The notes under the pieces were generated by a model. It was not told where the DNA came from. It worked only from the letters and a program-made list of their open reading frames with translations, and did no database searches. Source: an uncultured Arthrobacter sp. (GTDB taxonomy: Bacteria > Actinomycetota > Actinomycetes > Actinomycetales > Micrococcaceae). From it: a DNA stretch of 19,100 nt. Shown here piece after piece: positions 8,214 through 15,163 of this stretch (position 1 is its first letter; each line of letters opens with the position of its first letter). Location: contig CALMVY010000204.1 in NCBI GenBank assembly GCA_937873245.1, forward strand, positions 1 to 19,100, in the 5' to 3' direction. A program made the translations under genes and the position numbers.

Positions 8214-8572
8214 GCTGGGAAACCCGTCGTTAGTCGGTTTCAGGTCGAAGCGTCAAGACGCCGGCTACTGATGCTGGGCAAGGCCGCGGACGCGATTGAA
8301 TCGACGCGATTGGATCGTCGTCACTGGATCCGCGGACTGCACTATCAGTTCAATTCATTCTCGTGGATCCCGCTGTATCTTCAATAGCGCCTGCCTGTGA
8401 AAGTGCTGTGCGAATCCGGTGCCTCGGGAGCCAGGAGGAGGGTGGGCCGGCCGCGGATGGGCCCTGGCGCCACTCCGTCAGCGGCACCATCACTGGGTTT
8501 CCTAATACCATCGGTAGTAGCGAACAGAGTTTTTCACAGGGGCGCCGGTCCCTTCACGGAAGTTGAGCAGAC
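8214..8572. other. Divergent intergenic region between the M28 peptidase and terC
   Basis: 359 bases without a credible gene; it must hold the promoters for both flanking genes. It contains a 14-bp tandem repeat (8289-8316). TerC relatives are often controlled by the yybP-ykoY manganese riboswitch; I looked for its conserved core before terC and did not find it. I could not define -10/-35 boxes confidently. Confidence 0.6.
8289..8316. repeat. 14-bp tandem direct repeat with palindromic core
   Basis: GACGCGATTGAATC (8289-8302) is followed at once by GACGCGATTGGATC (8303-8316), with one mismatch. The first copy plus the next base contains the exact dyad CGATT-G-AATCG (8293-8303). The array starts 75 bases upstream of the peptidase start, in a shared promoter region, so a regulator-binding site is a reasonable guess. 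Confidence 0.8.
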
Positions 8573-9760
8573 ATGACAGTTTCTCCCCTCATCTGGGCAA
8601 TCACCATTGTCGTCATCCTGGCCCTGCTGGCATTCGACTACTTCTTCCACATACGCAAGGCCCATGTGCCGACGCTGAAAGAGGCTGCGGCGTGGTCCAC
8701 CCTCTACGTGGGCATTGCCGTGGTCTTCGGCGTCCTGGTGTGGATCTTCGGCGGCACCGCGATGGGGTCGGAATACTTCGCGGGCTACATTACGGAGAAA
8801 GCCCTCTCCGTGGACAATCTCTTTGTCTTCCTGATCATCATCGCGAGCTTCCGCGTCCCCCGGGAGGACCAGCAGAAGGTGCTGCTTTTCGGCATCGTCT
8901 TCTCGCTGATAGCCCGCACCGGATTCATCTTTCTGGGGGCCGCCCTGATCAACTCGTTCGCGTGGGTGTTTTATATCTTCGGGCTTATTCTGCTGATCAC
9001 CGCCGGCAACCTGCTCCGGCCGGATGCCCACGGCGACGAACACGCCGACAACTTCATGATCAGGATTGCCAGGAAGCTCTTCCACACCACCGAGCACTAT
9101 GACGGGGACAAGCTCTTCACCATCCACGACGGCAAGCGGGCGCTCACGCCGATGCTGCTGGTGATGGTCGCGATCGGCGGAACCGACATTCTCTTCGCCC
9201 TCGACTCCATCCCGGCGATCTTCGGGCTGACCCAGAACGTGTACATCGTCTTCACGGCCACGGCGTTCTCCCTGATGGGCCTGCGCCAGCTGTACTTCCT
9301 GATCGACGGACTCCTGGACCGCCTCATCTACCTCGCGTACGGTTTGGCGGCCATTCTTGCCTTTATCGGCGTCAAGCTGGTGCTCCATGCCCTGCACGAG
9401 AACAACCTGCCGTTCATTAATGACGGCCAGCCGGTACCTGTCATCGAGATCAGCACCGCCACGTCCCTCAGCGTCATCGTCGGAGTGCTCGTCATTACGG
9501 TCGTGGCCTCGCTGTTGAGCAAGGCCGGCAAAGCGCAGACGTCGATCAACAACGCGCGCCGGCACGCCGTTAACTACCTCGACCTTGAATACACTGCAGA
9601 CGTTGCCGAACGCGAACGCATCTACCGGATGCTGACCGCGGAGGAGGCCCAGATCATGACCATGGACCTGAAGTACCGGAACAAGGCCAAGGACATCGAC
9701 AAGATCCGGGAGCTGGTCGCAGAGGCACACCGCCAGCACGAGGAATACCTGGCCCGCTAG
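8573..9760 (+). CDS. TerC-family integral membrane protein (tellurite resistance/metal export related)
   Basis: 395 residues with eight or so hydrophobic segments. It carries the two hallmark acidic motifs of the family: EKALSVDNLFVF at 75-86 (Glu75, Asp81, Asn82) and GGTDILFALDSIPA at 202-215 (Asp205, Asp211). The family includes TerC and Alx; bacterial members have been tied to tellurite resistance and to manganese export that helps load secreted metalloenzymes. The last 60 residues are charged and helical (cytosolic tail). No other ter genes are present, so a role in metal homeostasis is more likely than tellurite resistance. The start at 8573 is followed directly by the first membrane helix; the ribosome binding site (GGAAG, then GAG) is only fair. 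The stop overlaps the stop of the convergent kinase gene. Confidence 0.93.
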   Translation: MTVSPLIWAITIVVILALLAFDYFFHIRKAHVPTLKEAAAWSTLYVGIAVVFGVLVWIFGGTAMGSEYFAGYITEKALSVDNLFVFLIIIASFRVPREDQQKVLLFGIVFSLIARTGFIFLGAALINSFAWVFYIFGLILLITAGNLLRPDAHGDEHADNFMIRIARKLFHTTEHYDGDKLFTIHDGKRALTPMLLVMVAIGGTDILFALDSIPAIFGLTQNVYIVFTATAFSLMGLRQLYFLIDGLLDRLIYLAYGLAAILAFIGVKLVLHALHENNLPFINDGQPVPVIEISTATSLSVIVGVLVITVVASLLSKAGKAQTSINNARRHAVNYLDLEYTADVAERERIYRMLTAEEAQIMTMDLKYRNKAKDIDKIRELVAEAHRQHEEYLAR

Positions 9761-10401
9761 GTTTTGGGCCCCGCGCCGGAGGAGGAGGGACCGGCCGGCC
9801 CGGTGCCGGCCGGGCAGCATTCCTTCCGCTCTCCGGCGGCGTCGGAAATGGCGGCTTGCACCCGGGTGATCACACTGGCGGGGGACCCGCCAGCCGTGAT
9901 GCGGGTGAAACCGGGAAACTCGGGCAGCGCCTGGTAGGCGTCGCGCAAAGATACCAGGTCCTCCAGGAGCTCCGAGTCGGTGCCCCGTTCGAGGATCCTG
10001 GCGTGCGCCTCCTGCGGGTCGATGTCCAGGTAAATGATCAGGTCCGGCTGGGGGAGCTTGCGGATGAGCCACGGAAGGAAGCGTCCCCTGGCAAGACCGT
10101 GCATTCCGCGGAGCGCGAGCTGGCAATGAAGGTGCCGGTCCATGACCACAAGGCCGTCGAATTTCCGGGCACGGCGGTGTGAATTCAGGACATTAGACGT
10201 GCGGACAGCCGTCTCAATGGAATCCGCGGCCCGTGCGGGCAGTTGCCGGCCGAGCCTCGCGCTGAGCAGGGACATCCTGCGGCGGCCGGCGTAGTTTCGG
10301 AGGAACAGGGCGCTCCTGCCCGCCTGACGGGCGGCGTCGACGGTGGCCTGGGCCGCCGTCGTTTTTCCTGAGCCGTCAATTCCGGTGAGAACGATCAGCA
10401 A
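9757..10401 (-). CDS. Thymidylate-kinase-like P-loop nucleoside/nucleotide kinase
   Basis: 214 residues beginning almost at the Walker A loop: GIDGSGKT at 7-14 (Lys13). Asp-Arg-His at 88-90 (VVMDRHLHCQL) matches the DR(Y/H) nucleobase-binding position of dTMP kinases, and YLDIDPQEAHARILERG (124-140) matches the DVDPE...R.RG stretch before the LID. The family phosphorylates nucleotides or nucleosides with ATP; the exact substrate is not clear, and this may be a paralogue rather than the main Tmk. The start is TTG, supported by AAGGA about seven bases upstream; there is no room for a longer N-terminus before the P-loop. The C-terminal 25 residues are Gly/Pro/Ser-rich and lie in GC-rich palindromic DNA that could also act as a bidirectional terminator with terC. 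The gene is convergent with terC, sharing the CTAG at 9757-9760. Confidence 0.82.
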   Translation of the reverse strand: MLIVLTGIDGSGKTTAAQATVDAARQAGRSALFLRNYAGRRRMSLLSARLGRQLPARAADSIETAVRTSNVLNSHRRARKFDGLVVMDRHLHCQLALRGMHGLARGRFLPWLIRKLPQPDLIIYLDIDPQEAHARILERGTDSELLEDLVSLRDAYQALPEFPGFTRITAGGSPASVITRVQAAISDAAGERKECCPAGTGPAGPSSSGAGPKT

Positions 10402-10467
10402 GCAGTGTCCTTGGAGGTTTGGTGTGGGCGTTATCTGAGCAACGAATAAGAGGCGCCGCTTGATCCC

Positions 10468-10992
10468 TCACAGATTGTGGGCCAGCAGTTCGAGCGCGAT
10501 GACCAGAAGACTCAACACTACTTCGGCGAACACGATGAGGGCCTTGTGGCGGAACGGAAGGTCAAGCCGCCGGATCGCGAGGTACCCGATGATAAAGAGT
10601 GTGACCACGAGGACCACAATCGACCATTGAAGCGCCACGGCCGTCGACCAGAGACCCAAGCCGGCGGCCGTGAGGAGCAGGAGCGGCGTCACCAGGACGC
10701 TGAGGGATTCGGTGCTGACGGCGATCATGTGCTGCAGCTGCGGGCGGCTGGGAAGCTGCGCGTGGACCGTCAGGTGGCTCAGCAAGTCGGCGACGAAGAT
10801 GCCCAGGAGGGAGCCGACCACCACGATGGTGAGGGTGACCGCCGCGGAGGCGGGCGTGGTTTCGTCAGCGTGGCTTCTCAGGGCCAGGACCACAGCCAGG
10901 CTGGTGAAGCTGATGTAGACGCGCTCTTTGAGGCTGGCCGCGCGTTGGCTCGCAGACGGCTCATTCCGCCCGGCCGTTTCGGTCGCATTCAT
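10468..10992 (-). CDS. Four-helix membrane protein of unknown function
   Basis: 174 residues when started at the ATG at 10992, which has AGAGGA eight bases upstream. The frame is open back to 11055, but that would overlap the GYD gene and adds a Pro-rich stretch. There is a 25-residue polar N-terminus, then hydrophobic segments near ISFTSLAVVLAL, VTLTIVVVGSLLGIFVADLL, LSVLVTPLLLLTAAGLGL, STAVALQWSIVVLVVTLFIIGYLAI and ALIVFAEVVLSLLVIALELL. HLTVHAQLPSR and RRLDLPFRHK form the likely loops. I recognise no named family. It lies between the kinase and the GYD gene, same strand, with short gaps (66 and 34 bases), so it may be co-transcribed. Confidence 0.8.
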   Translation of the reverse strand: MNATETAGRNEPSASQRAASLKERVYISFTSLAVVLALRSHADETTPASAAVTLTIVVVGSLLGIFVADLLSHLTVHAQLPSRPQLQHMIAVSTESLSVLVTPLLLLTAAGLGLWSTAVALQWSIVVLVVTLFIIGYLAIRRLDLPFRHKALIVFAEVVLSLLVIALELLAHNL

Positions 10993-11026
10993 CGAGGATG
11001 TCCTCTCTGTGGGTGGAGCGGGACCG

Positions 11027-11353
11027 TCAAGCGCCGGGAGCCCGGTACCCGACATCCGCTGCCATCCTCAGGGCATCCAGCGTTTCGTCGACGGTCAACA
11101 GCACGGTGGTTTCCAGCGAGCTCAGTGCACCGCCGCCGGTGATGGCCAGCGCCACCGCGGCCATGGATACGTTGTCGGGGGCCTCCCAGAGGTTGTAGCC
11201 GTCATGGCTGCCAAAGGCGTACCAGAAGCCGTGGAGCTTGCCTCCAACCGATTCGATATAGGCCTGGGCGGCCTTTCCGCGGTCCTCCGGGTTCTTGATC
11301 ATCCTGGCCCAGGTCTCAGGGGTGTAGCTGAACTTTGTCAGGTAGAGCGGCAT
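11027..11353 (-). CDS. GYD-domain protein
   Basis: 108 residues covering one small alpha/beta domain. The family signature is the Gly-Tyr region in GSHDGYNLWEAPDN, with LYLTKFSYTPETW at the start and GKLHGFWYAFG before it. GYD proteins are small ferredoxin-like-fold proteins of unknown biochemical role. The ATG at 11353 has GAAGGGAAAG five bases upstream. It is on the same strand as the neighbouring small genes; no partner indicates a specific role. Confidence 0.88.
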   Translation of the reverse strand: MPLYLTKFSYTPETWARMIKNPEDRGKAAQAYIESVGGKLHGFWYAFGSHDGYNLWEAPDNVSMAAVALAITGGGALSSLETTVLLTVDETLDALRMAADVGYRAPGA

Positions 11354-11463
11354 CGTCTTTCCCTTCGTTCGCTTCGGGAGTGCGGATTACCCAAGGATGG
11401 CAGTCTGCCGCGGGGCCAGCAATGGCCGGCGGGACTGACAGCGGCCAGCGGGAGCCGCGCCCT

Positions 11464-11943
11464 TCATTGGCCGCCGCGCCCCAGATGTGCCATGAGGGCG
11501 TCGAGAATCGGCAGCTGGCCGCCGACCAGTTTGGTGCGGGCCTCGGCCTCTCCAGCCCACTTGGCGTCGTCGATCTCGGGGAAGTTGTGGACCGTGCCGG
11601 ATCCCCGCGGCCACTCCAGGGCGAAGGTGTTGCTCACGATCCGCCCGGGATCAAAGAAGCCAGCCTCTGCCGCGAAGGCCGTGATGACCTTTCCCGAGGG
11701 CTGCCGGAAGGAGCCCAGCGGGAAGTAGCCGGCGGACGGTGCGGGGGTCCCCATTTCTTCGGCGAACTCGCGACGCGCAGCGGCCAGCGGATCCTCGTCG
11801 GGAAGGTATTCGCCCTTGGGAATCGACCAGGCGCGGGCATCCTTGCGTGCCCAGAACGGTCCGCCCATATGGGCGATCCATACCTCAACGTCCGATCCGG
11901 AGCCCCGGCGGTACAGAAGAATGCCTGCACTCCGGACCGTCAT
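11464..11943 (-). CDS. NUDIX hydrolase (COG4119-like)
   Basis: 159 residues. The complete Nudix box is at 44-65: Gly44, Glu50, Arg58-Glu59 and Glu62-Glu63-x-Gly65 (GX5EX7REXXEEXG), so it should hydrolyse a nucleoside diphosphate linked to another group, with magnesium. Flanking text (SAGILLYRR, VWIAHMGGPFWARKD, WSIPKGEY) resembles the predicted NTP pyrophosphohydrolases of COG4119. The start at 11943 was chosen because MTVRSAGILLYRR is a standard N-terminus and its ATG overlaps the stop of the upstream gene in ATGA, a translational-coupling arrangement. The frame itself is open to 12126, but that part lies over the upstream gene. Confidence 0.92.
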   Translation of the reverse strand: MTVRSAGILLYRRGSGSDVEVWIAHMGGPFWARKDARAWSIPKGEYLPDEDPLAAARREFAEEMGTPAPSAGYFPLGSFRQPSGKVITAFAAEAGFFDPGRIVSNTFALEWPRGSGTVHNFPEIDDAKWAGEAEARTKLVGGQLPILDALMAHLGRGGQ

Positions 11944-12578
11944 TGCCCACCGCCTGCCCGGGATGACCCGGGGCCCGGGTCCTGTGGTCTTTCTCCGGCG
12001 CCGGCAGCAGGAAGGAACTGGCGGTTCCTGATCCGTGATTCGCCGAATTCGAGGGCCAACGGCGCAATCTCCCACGGTCCGCGTTCCCGCAGCCCGGGGC
12101 GGCCCACGGCGACGTGGGGCGTCCACCGGGGGTACCGGAAACCGAGCGCTCGCGAGCCGAGGATGAAATCATCGACACTGTCCACGAGCAGCTCGTCCAA
12201 TAGTTCGTGCAGCGCCTTCACGAGGGATACCTGGAAGTCCCGCACATGCTGGGGTACGTCCACTTCCAGGCCGCTTACCCGCCCGCCGCCGAGCAGGACC
12301 AGCTTTCCGGAGCTCGCGGAGAAACCTTCCAGGACCGGAAGCGACTCCAGCCACGCAACCGTCGCGTTGGCGGCCTCCCCGGCAGCCGTGATGCCGTTGG
12401 TCCAGTCCGCGATGTCCTGTGCGAAGTCAGCCAGGACGCCGATGTGCAGCAGGGTCAGGTGGAGGCCCTGTTGCCTGCGCAGCGCATCGACGTGGCTGCC
12501 CAGTTCCTCGTAGTCAGAGGGCGCGGAGCCGACGGCGAGCACCGGCGCCTCCACCGTGATCCGGGGAGCAGACTGCAT
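11940..12578 (-). CDS. 2H phosphoesterase-like protein (2'-5' RNA ligase superfamily)
   Basis: 212 residues. Two His-x-x-x motifs with the right spacing are visible: HLTL at 40-43 and HVAV at 155-158 (within RYPRWTPHVAVGR). The canonical motif is H-x-T/S-x; the second copy has Ala in place of Thr/Ser, so activity may be altered. Members cleave or form 2',3'-cyclic or 2',5' phosphodiesters in RNA or nucleotides. The ATG at 12578 has GGAGG eight bases upstream; the longer open frame to 12698 crosses a hairpin and is not credible. The C-terminal 25 residues are Gly/Pro-rich. It is coupled by ATGA to the NUDIX gene, suggesting the two enzymes work on related nucleotides. Confidence 0.78.
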   Translation of the reverse strand: MQSAPRITVEAPVLAVGSAPSDYEELGSHVDALRRQQGLHLTLLHIGVLADFAQDIADWTNGITAAGEAANATVAWLESLPVLEGFSASSGKLVLLGGGRVSGLEVDVPQHVRDFQVSLVKALHELLDELLVDSVDDFILGSRALGFRYPRWTPHVAVGRPGLRERGPWEIAPLALEFGESRIRNRQFLPAAGAGERPQDPGPGSSRAGGGQ

Positions 12579-12663
12579 TCGGACTCCCTCCCGCCCATGC
12601 CGACCGTTGGTTCCGGTGCCATTATCCTCCCGGGCGGGGCGGACGTGGCCGGCTTTGGCATAT

Positions 12664-12703
12664 CCCCCTGCTCGGCCTTCGACGGCTAGCCCGAGCAAGG
12701 GGG
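12664..12703 (-). terminator. Strong hairpin after the MBL-fold hydrolase gene
   Basis: Plus-strand arms CCCCCTGCTCGG (12664-12675) and CCGAGCAAGGGGG (12691-12703) pair over 12 bp with one bulged A and a 15-base loop. It begins five bases past the stop of the metallo-beta-lactamase-fold gene (minus sense). There is no U tract, which is common for actinobacterial terminators. Confidence 0.65.
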
Positions 12704-12707
12704 AGTG

Positions 12708-13604
12708 CTACCGGCCCAGGGCCCGGAACAGGAGGAGCCTGACCGCCTGGATCGCGGACTCCCGCCGGCAGGGCCCGTTCCAGATGATGAAGTTGGCGAA
12801 CCGGTGCGCCCCGGGGCGGCCGGCGACCCGGGCGGCCGCATCCCTGATCGACCCCAGGTCTCCGGCCGTCATCGGGAGCGGCGCTTCACCGGGGTGCCAG
12901 GTCGAGCCGAGCGGAAAGTCCACGAACGGCCGGGCAGGCATTTCGATGTGGGCGCCGAGCACCACGCTGACCGGATGCGAGGCACTGAAATCGCAGAGCG
13001 TGCGCAGCGAATCCTGGAAGGCTGGAAAGTCCTGCACATAGAGCCGGCCCGGATAGACCGTGTCTCCCGTGAGCAGCATGCCCGTGGCCTCGTCGTAGAC
13101 GGCGACGGCGGAAGGATGGTGCCCCGGCGTCGGGATGACCTCAAGCACCCGGCCGCCAAGGTCCACGCGGGCCGTGCCCTGGGGCCAGTTGTCGATTCCA
13201 AAGAACTCGGCAACCTCTTCGACCGAATGCCCCACGAGGCGGGTGTGGGGCCGGCCCGTGAACTGCCCGTCCCCGGCGACGTGGTCCCCGTGGGCGTGCG
13301 AGTGGGCGACGATGAGTTCGTAACCGTCCTTGGGATGGCCGCGGAGCCAGTCCTCAATGAGGGCGTCTACTGTCGCCCTGAGTGGAAACCCGGTGGCGTC
13401 CGCCGTCGCGCCGGTATCGAGGAGGAACGCGCGCTCCTTGCCGAACAGGAGGTAAAGGAAAGGCGCCTCGAAATTGCTGTCAATGCTCTGCCGGAGCAGG
13501 GCTGTGTCGGGCGCGGCCATGTGCACCTGGATGGGCGGTGCCGCGCTGCTTGCGCGGGACCGCGTCCCCGCGTACCAGCGCACGTCCAGATCCAGATCCG
13601 TCAC
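12708..13604 (-). CDS. Metallo-beta-lactamase-fold hydrolase
   Basis: 298 residues. The metal-binding motif HxHxDH is HAHGDH at 103-108 (in VAHSHAHGDHVAG), with His162 in PTPGHHPSAVAVYD, Asp181 in LLTGDTVYPG, and a further histidine in VVLGAHIEMP near 220. LLDTGA at 61-66 is the usual first strand. The fold covers many hydrolases (glyoxalase II-like, lactonases, phosphodiesterases); nothing here settles the substrate. The C-terminal segment from about 240 is probably a lid or helical cap. The start is GTG at 13604 with only a weak purine-rich stretch upstream; an ATG at residue 29 is possible, but the Asp/Trp-rich N-terminus looks genuine. It is the first gene of the minus-strand run and is followed by a hairpin. 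Confidence 0.9.
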   Translation of the reverse strand: MTDLDLDVRWYAGTRSRASSAAPPIQVHMAAPDTALLRQSIDSNFEAPFLYLLFGKERAFLLDTGATADATGFPLRATVDALIEDWLRGHPKDGYELIVAHSHAHGDHVAGDGQFTGRPHTRLVGHSVEEVAEFFGIDNWPQGTARVDLGGRVLEVIPTPGHHPSAVAVYDEATGMLLTGDTVYPGRLYVQDFPAFQDSLRTLCDFSASHPVSVVLGAHIEMPARPFVDFPLGSTWHPGEAPLPMTAGDLGSIRDAAARVAGRPGAHRFANFIIWNGPCRRESAIQAVRLLLFRALGR

Positions 13605-14011
13605 GGCACCGCTTTTCTGTTCATGGCCCGGGTGGAGTCTGCGACGCCGCGGCGGTTACCTTCATGTCAGTACTATATGGGTGCCCCAAGGGGCCGACGA
13701 CGGCTGGGGGAGAGAACCCCGGTCTCAGAGGGCTCTCAAGCGTCGCCGGCCCCGTCTCGCGCCGGATCCCGACGCTCCGGCAAGCAACGTAGCCGGCCCG
13801 ACAACACGCTGCGCTCGGCAACGGTGCGGACCTACTACTATTCAACACCCTGCGCGCGTTCACCGGGAGATACTTCCGATCCCCGCAGGCGTGGGCCGGA
13901 GGGGTTTCATCCTTTCCGGGTGACGGCACCCGGTCGGGGCCGTCATAGCGTGGGGATACTTCCGGGATGGCAATTCATGACCCCCAGAGCCCCGGGGAAG
14001 CGAAGTGAGCG
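13605..14011. other. Divergent intergenic region between the MBL-fold hydrolase and the DUF998-like gene
   Basis: 407 bases with no credible gene. An open frame on minus (13621-13929) has no family resemblance and a composition expected of chance in GC-rich DNA. Visible details: the dyad GCCCC-AA-GGGGC at 13683-13694, a TATAGT-like -10 on minus at 13672-13677 about 70 bases upstream of the hydrolase start, and the decamer GATACTTCCG occurring twice (about 13868 and 13953). None is strong enough to name. Confidence 0.55.
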
Positions 14012-15163
14012 ATGTTGGCCCTGAAGAAACACGCTGCAGTCACCTCCGAATCGCGGGCACTTGTCATCGGCAGCGCGGGCTTCCTCATCCTCGGCGTGGT
14101 CGCGTTCCTGCTGGTGGGGCGGGAGCCGGTTGCGCTGTCGGGCCGGGGATCGGTGGGCGACATCGCTGCGCTCGGAACGGCGGTCCTCGGCGCCGCGGCG
14201 GTGGTGGTCGGTGCCCGGCAAAGCCGGGGGCTTGAAGTGCCGCGCGCGCCGGGTGGCGGCCGGGCGCGCAACATCGTCGACATCGCCGCCCTCGCACTGG
14301 CGCATGCCTGCATCTTCCTGCTCGGCTGGCTTGCCCTGTTCTCGATCTTCCAGCGGGCGTTCGTGGGCGCCGTCCTGTACCCGCTGGCAGCGGCAGTCCT
14401 CGTCGGCGTCACGGGAGCCCTGAGTACCTACATCTCGTACCTGTCGGCGGTCACCATGAATCCCTACCGGCTTGCCGCGCTCCTTGCCGTCTTCCTCGTC
14501 ACGGGTGTGCTGACGAGCATGCTCACCGCATCGGATCCGCAGTGGTGGCAGGAGAACCTCAGTGCCCTGGGCATGAGCTCGGATGTTTCCGGGGTGGCGT
14601 TCAACGTCACGCTGATCGTCGCCGGCGTCGTGGTCACAACCCTGGCCGGATACTCCACCAGGACGCTCGCAGCGACAGCAAGGACAGTGTCCGCGCGCCG
14701 CCGGGTGCGGCAGCTGGAAGCGGGCATCGTCCTCATCGGCATCCTTCTCGCCTGTGTGGGGCTGTTACCCGTCGATGAGCAGTTCTGGCTCCACACCGCC
14801 GCAGCGTCCGGCATGGTTGTGGTGTTCGGGAGTCTGATTGTCCGCATGCGTTCACTGATTCCCTCCATCCCGGCCACGTTCAACGTGCTGGGGCTGGTGT
14901 TCCTGGCGGTCATCGTCTTCGCCGTGCTGATGTACTTCCCGTTCGGCTACTACAACCTCACCGCCGTGGAGCTCATCGCCGCCTCGCTGGTCTTCGCCTG
15001 GCTGATCGTCCTGATCCGCAACCTGGCCGCCGTCGACGCCGACCAGCTCGCCGACGCCGACCAGCTCGCCGAGGACCCGCCGGGCCGTCCGCAGTCCCAC
15101 AGAACCGACACCGTAAGCCAGCCGGCCGCAACGGGAGTGGACGGGTCGGCCGGCGAAGCCTGA
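14012..15163 (+). CDS. DUF998-like multi-pass membrane protein
   Basis: 383 residues with nine or ten hydrophobic segments from about residue 17 to 345, then a 40-residue hydrophilic tail. The loop SDPQWWQENLSALG, followed by a helix starting VAFNVTLIVAG, matches the conserved pattern of DUF998/Frag1-like proteins, whose role is unknown. The tail contains a short tandem duplication (DADQLADADQLAE), a likely slippage event. The start has AAGTGAG close upstream. The TGA stop overlaps the start of the SulP gene in TGATG, so the two are probably co-translated. Confidence 0.82.
   Translation: MLALKKHAAVTSESRALVIGSAGFLILGVVAFLLVGREPVALSGRGSVGDIAALGTAVLGAAAVVVGARQSRGLEVPRAPGGGRARNIVDIAALALAHACIFLLGWLALFSIFQRAFVGAVLYPLAAAVLVGVTGALSTYISYLSAVTMNPYRLAALLAVFLVTGVLTSMLTASDPQWWQENLSALGMSSDVSGVAFNVTLIVAGVVVTTLAGYSTRTLAATARTVSARRRVRQLEAGIVLIGILLACVGLLPVDEQFWLHTAAASGMVVVFGSLIVRMRSLIPSIPATFNVLGLVFLAVIVFAVLMYFPFGYYNLTAVELIAASLVFAWLIVLIRNLAAVDADQLADADQLAEDPPGRPQSHRTDTVSQPAATGVDGSAGEA

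Noticed and set aside
8380..8572. yybP-ykoY manganese riboswitch before terC
   Set aside because: Expected for some TerC relatives, but the conserved core was not visible.
11414..11427. Short hairpin GGCCA-GCAA-TGGCC after the NUDIX gene
   Set aside because: Only a five-base stem in GC-rich DNA and no U tract; not distinguishable from chance.
12705..14024. 439-codon open frame on plus
   Set aside because: Lies antisense to the metallo-beta-lactamase-fold gene and runs across a divergent promoter region; no recognisable domain.
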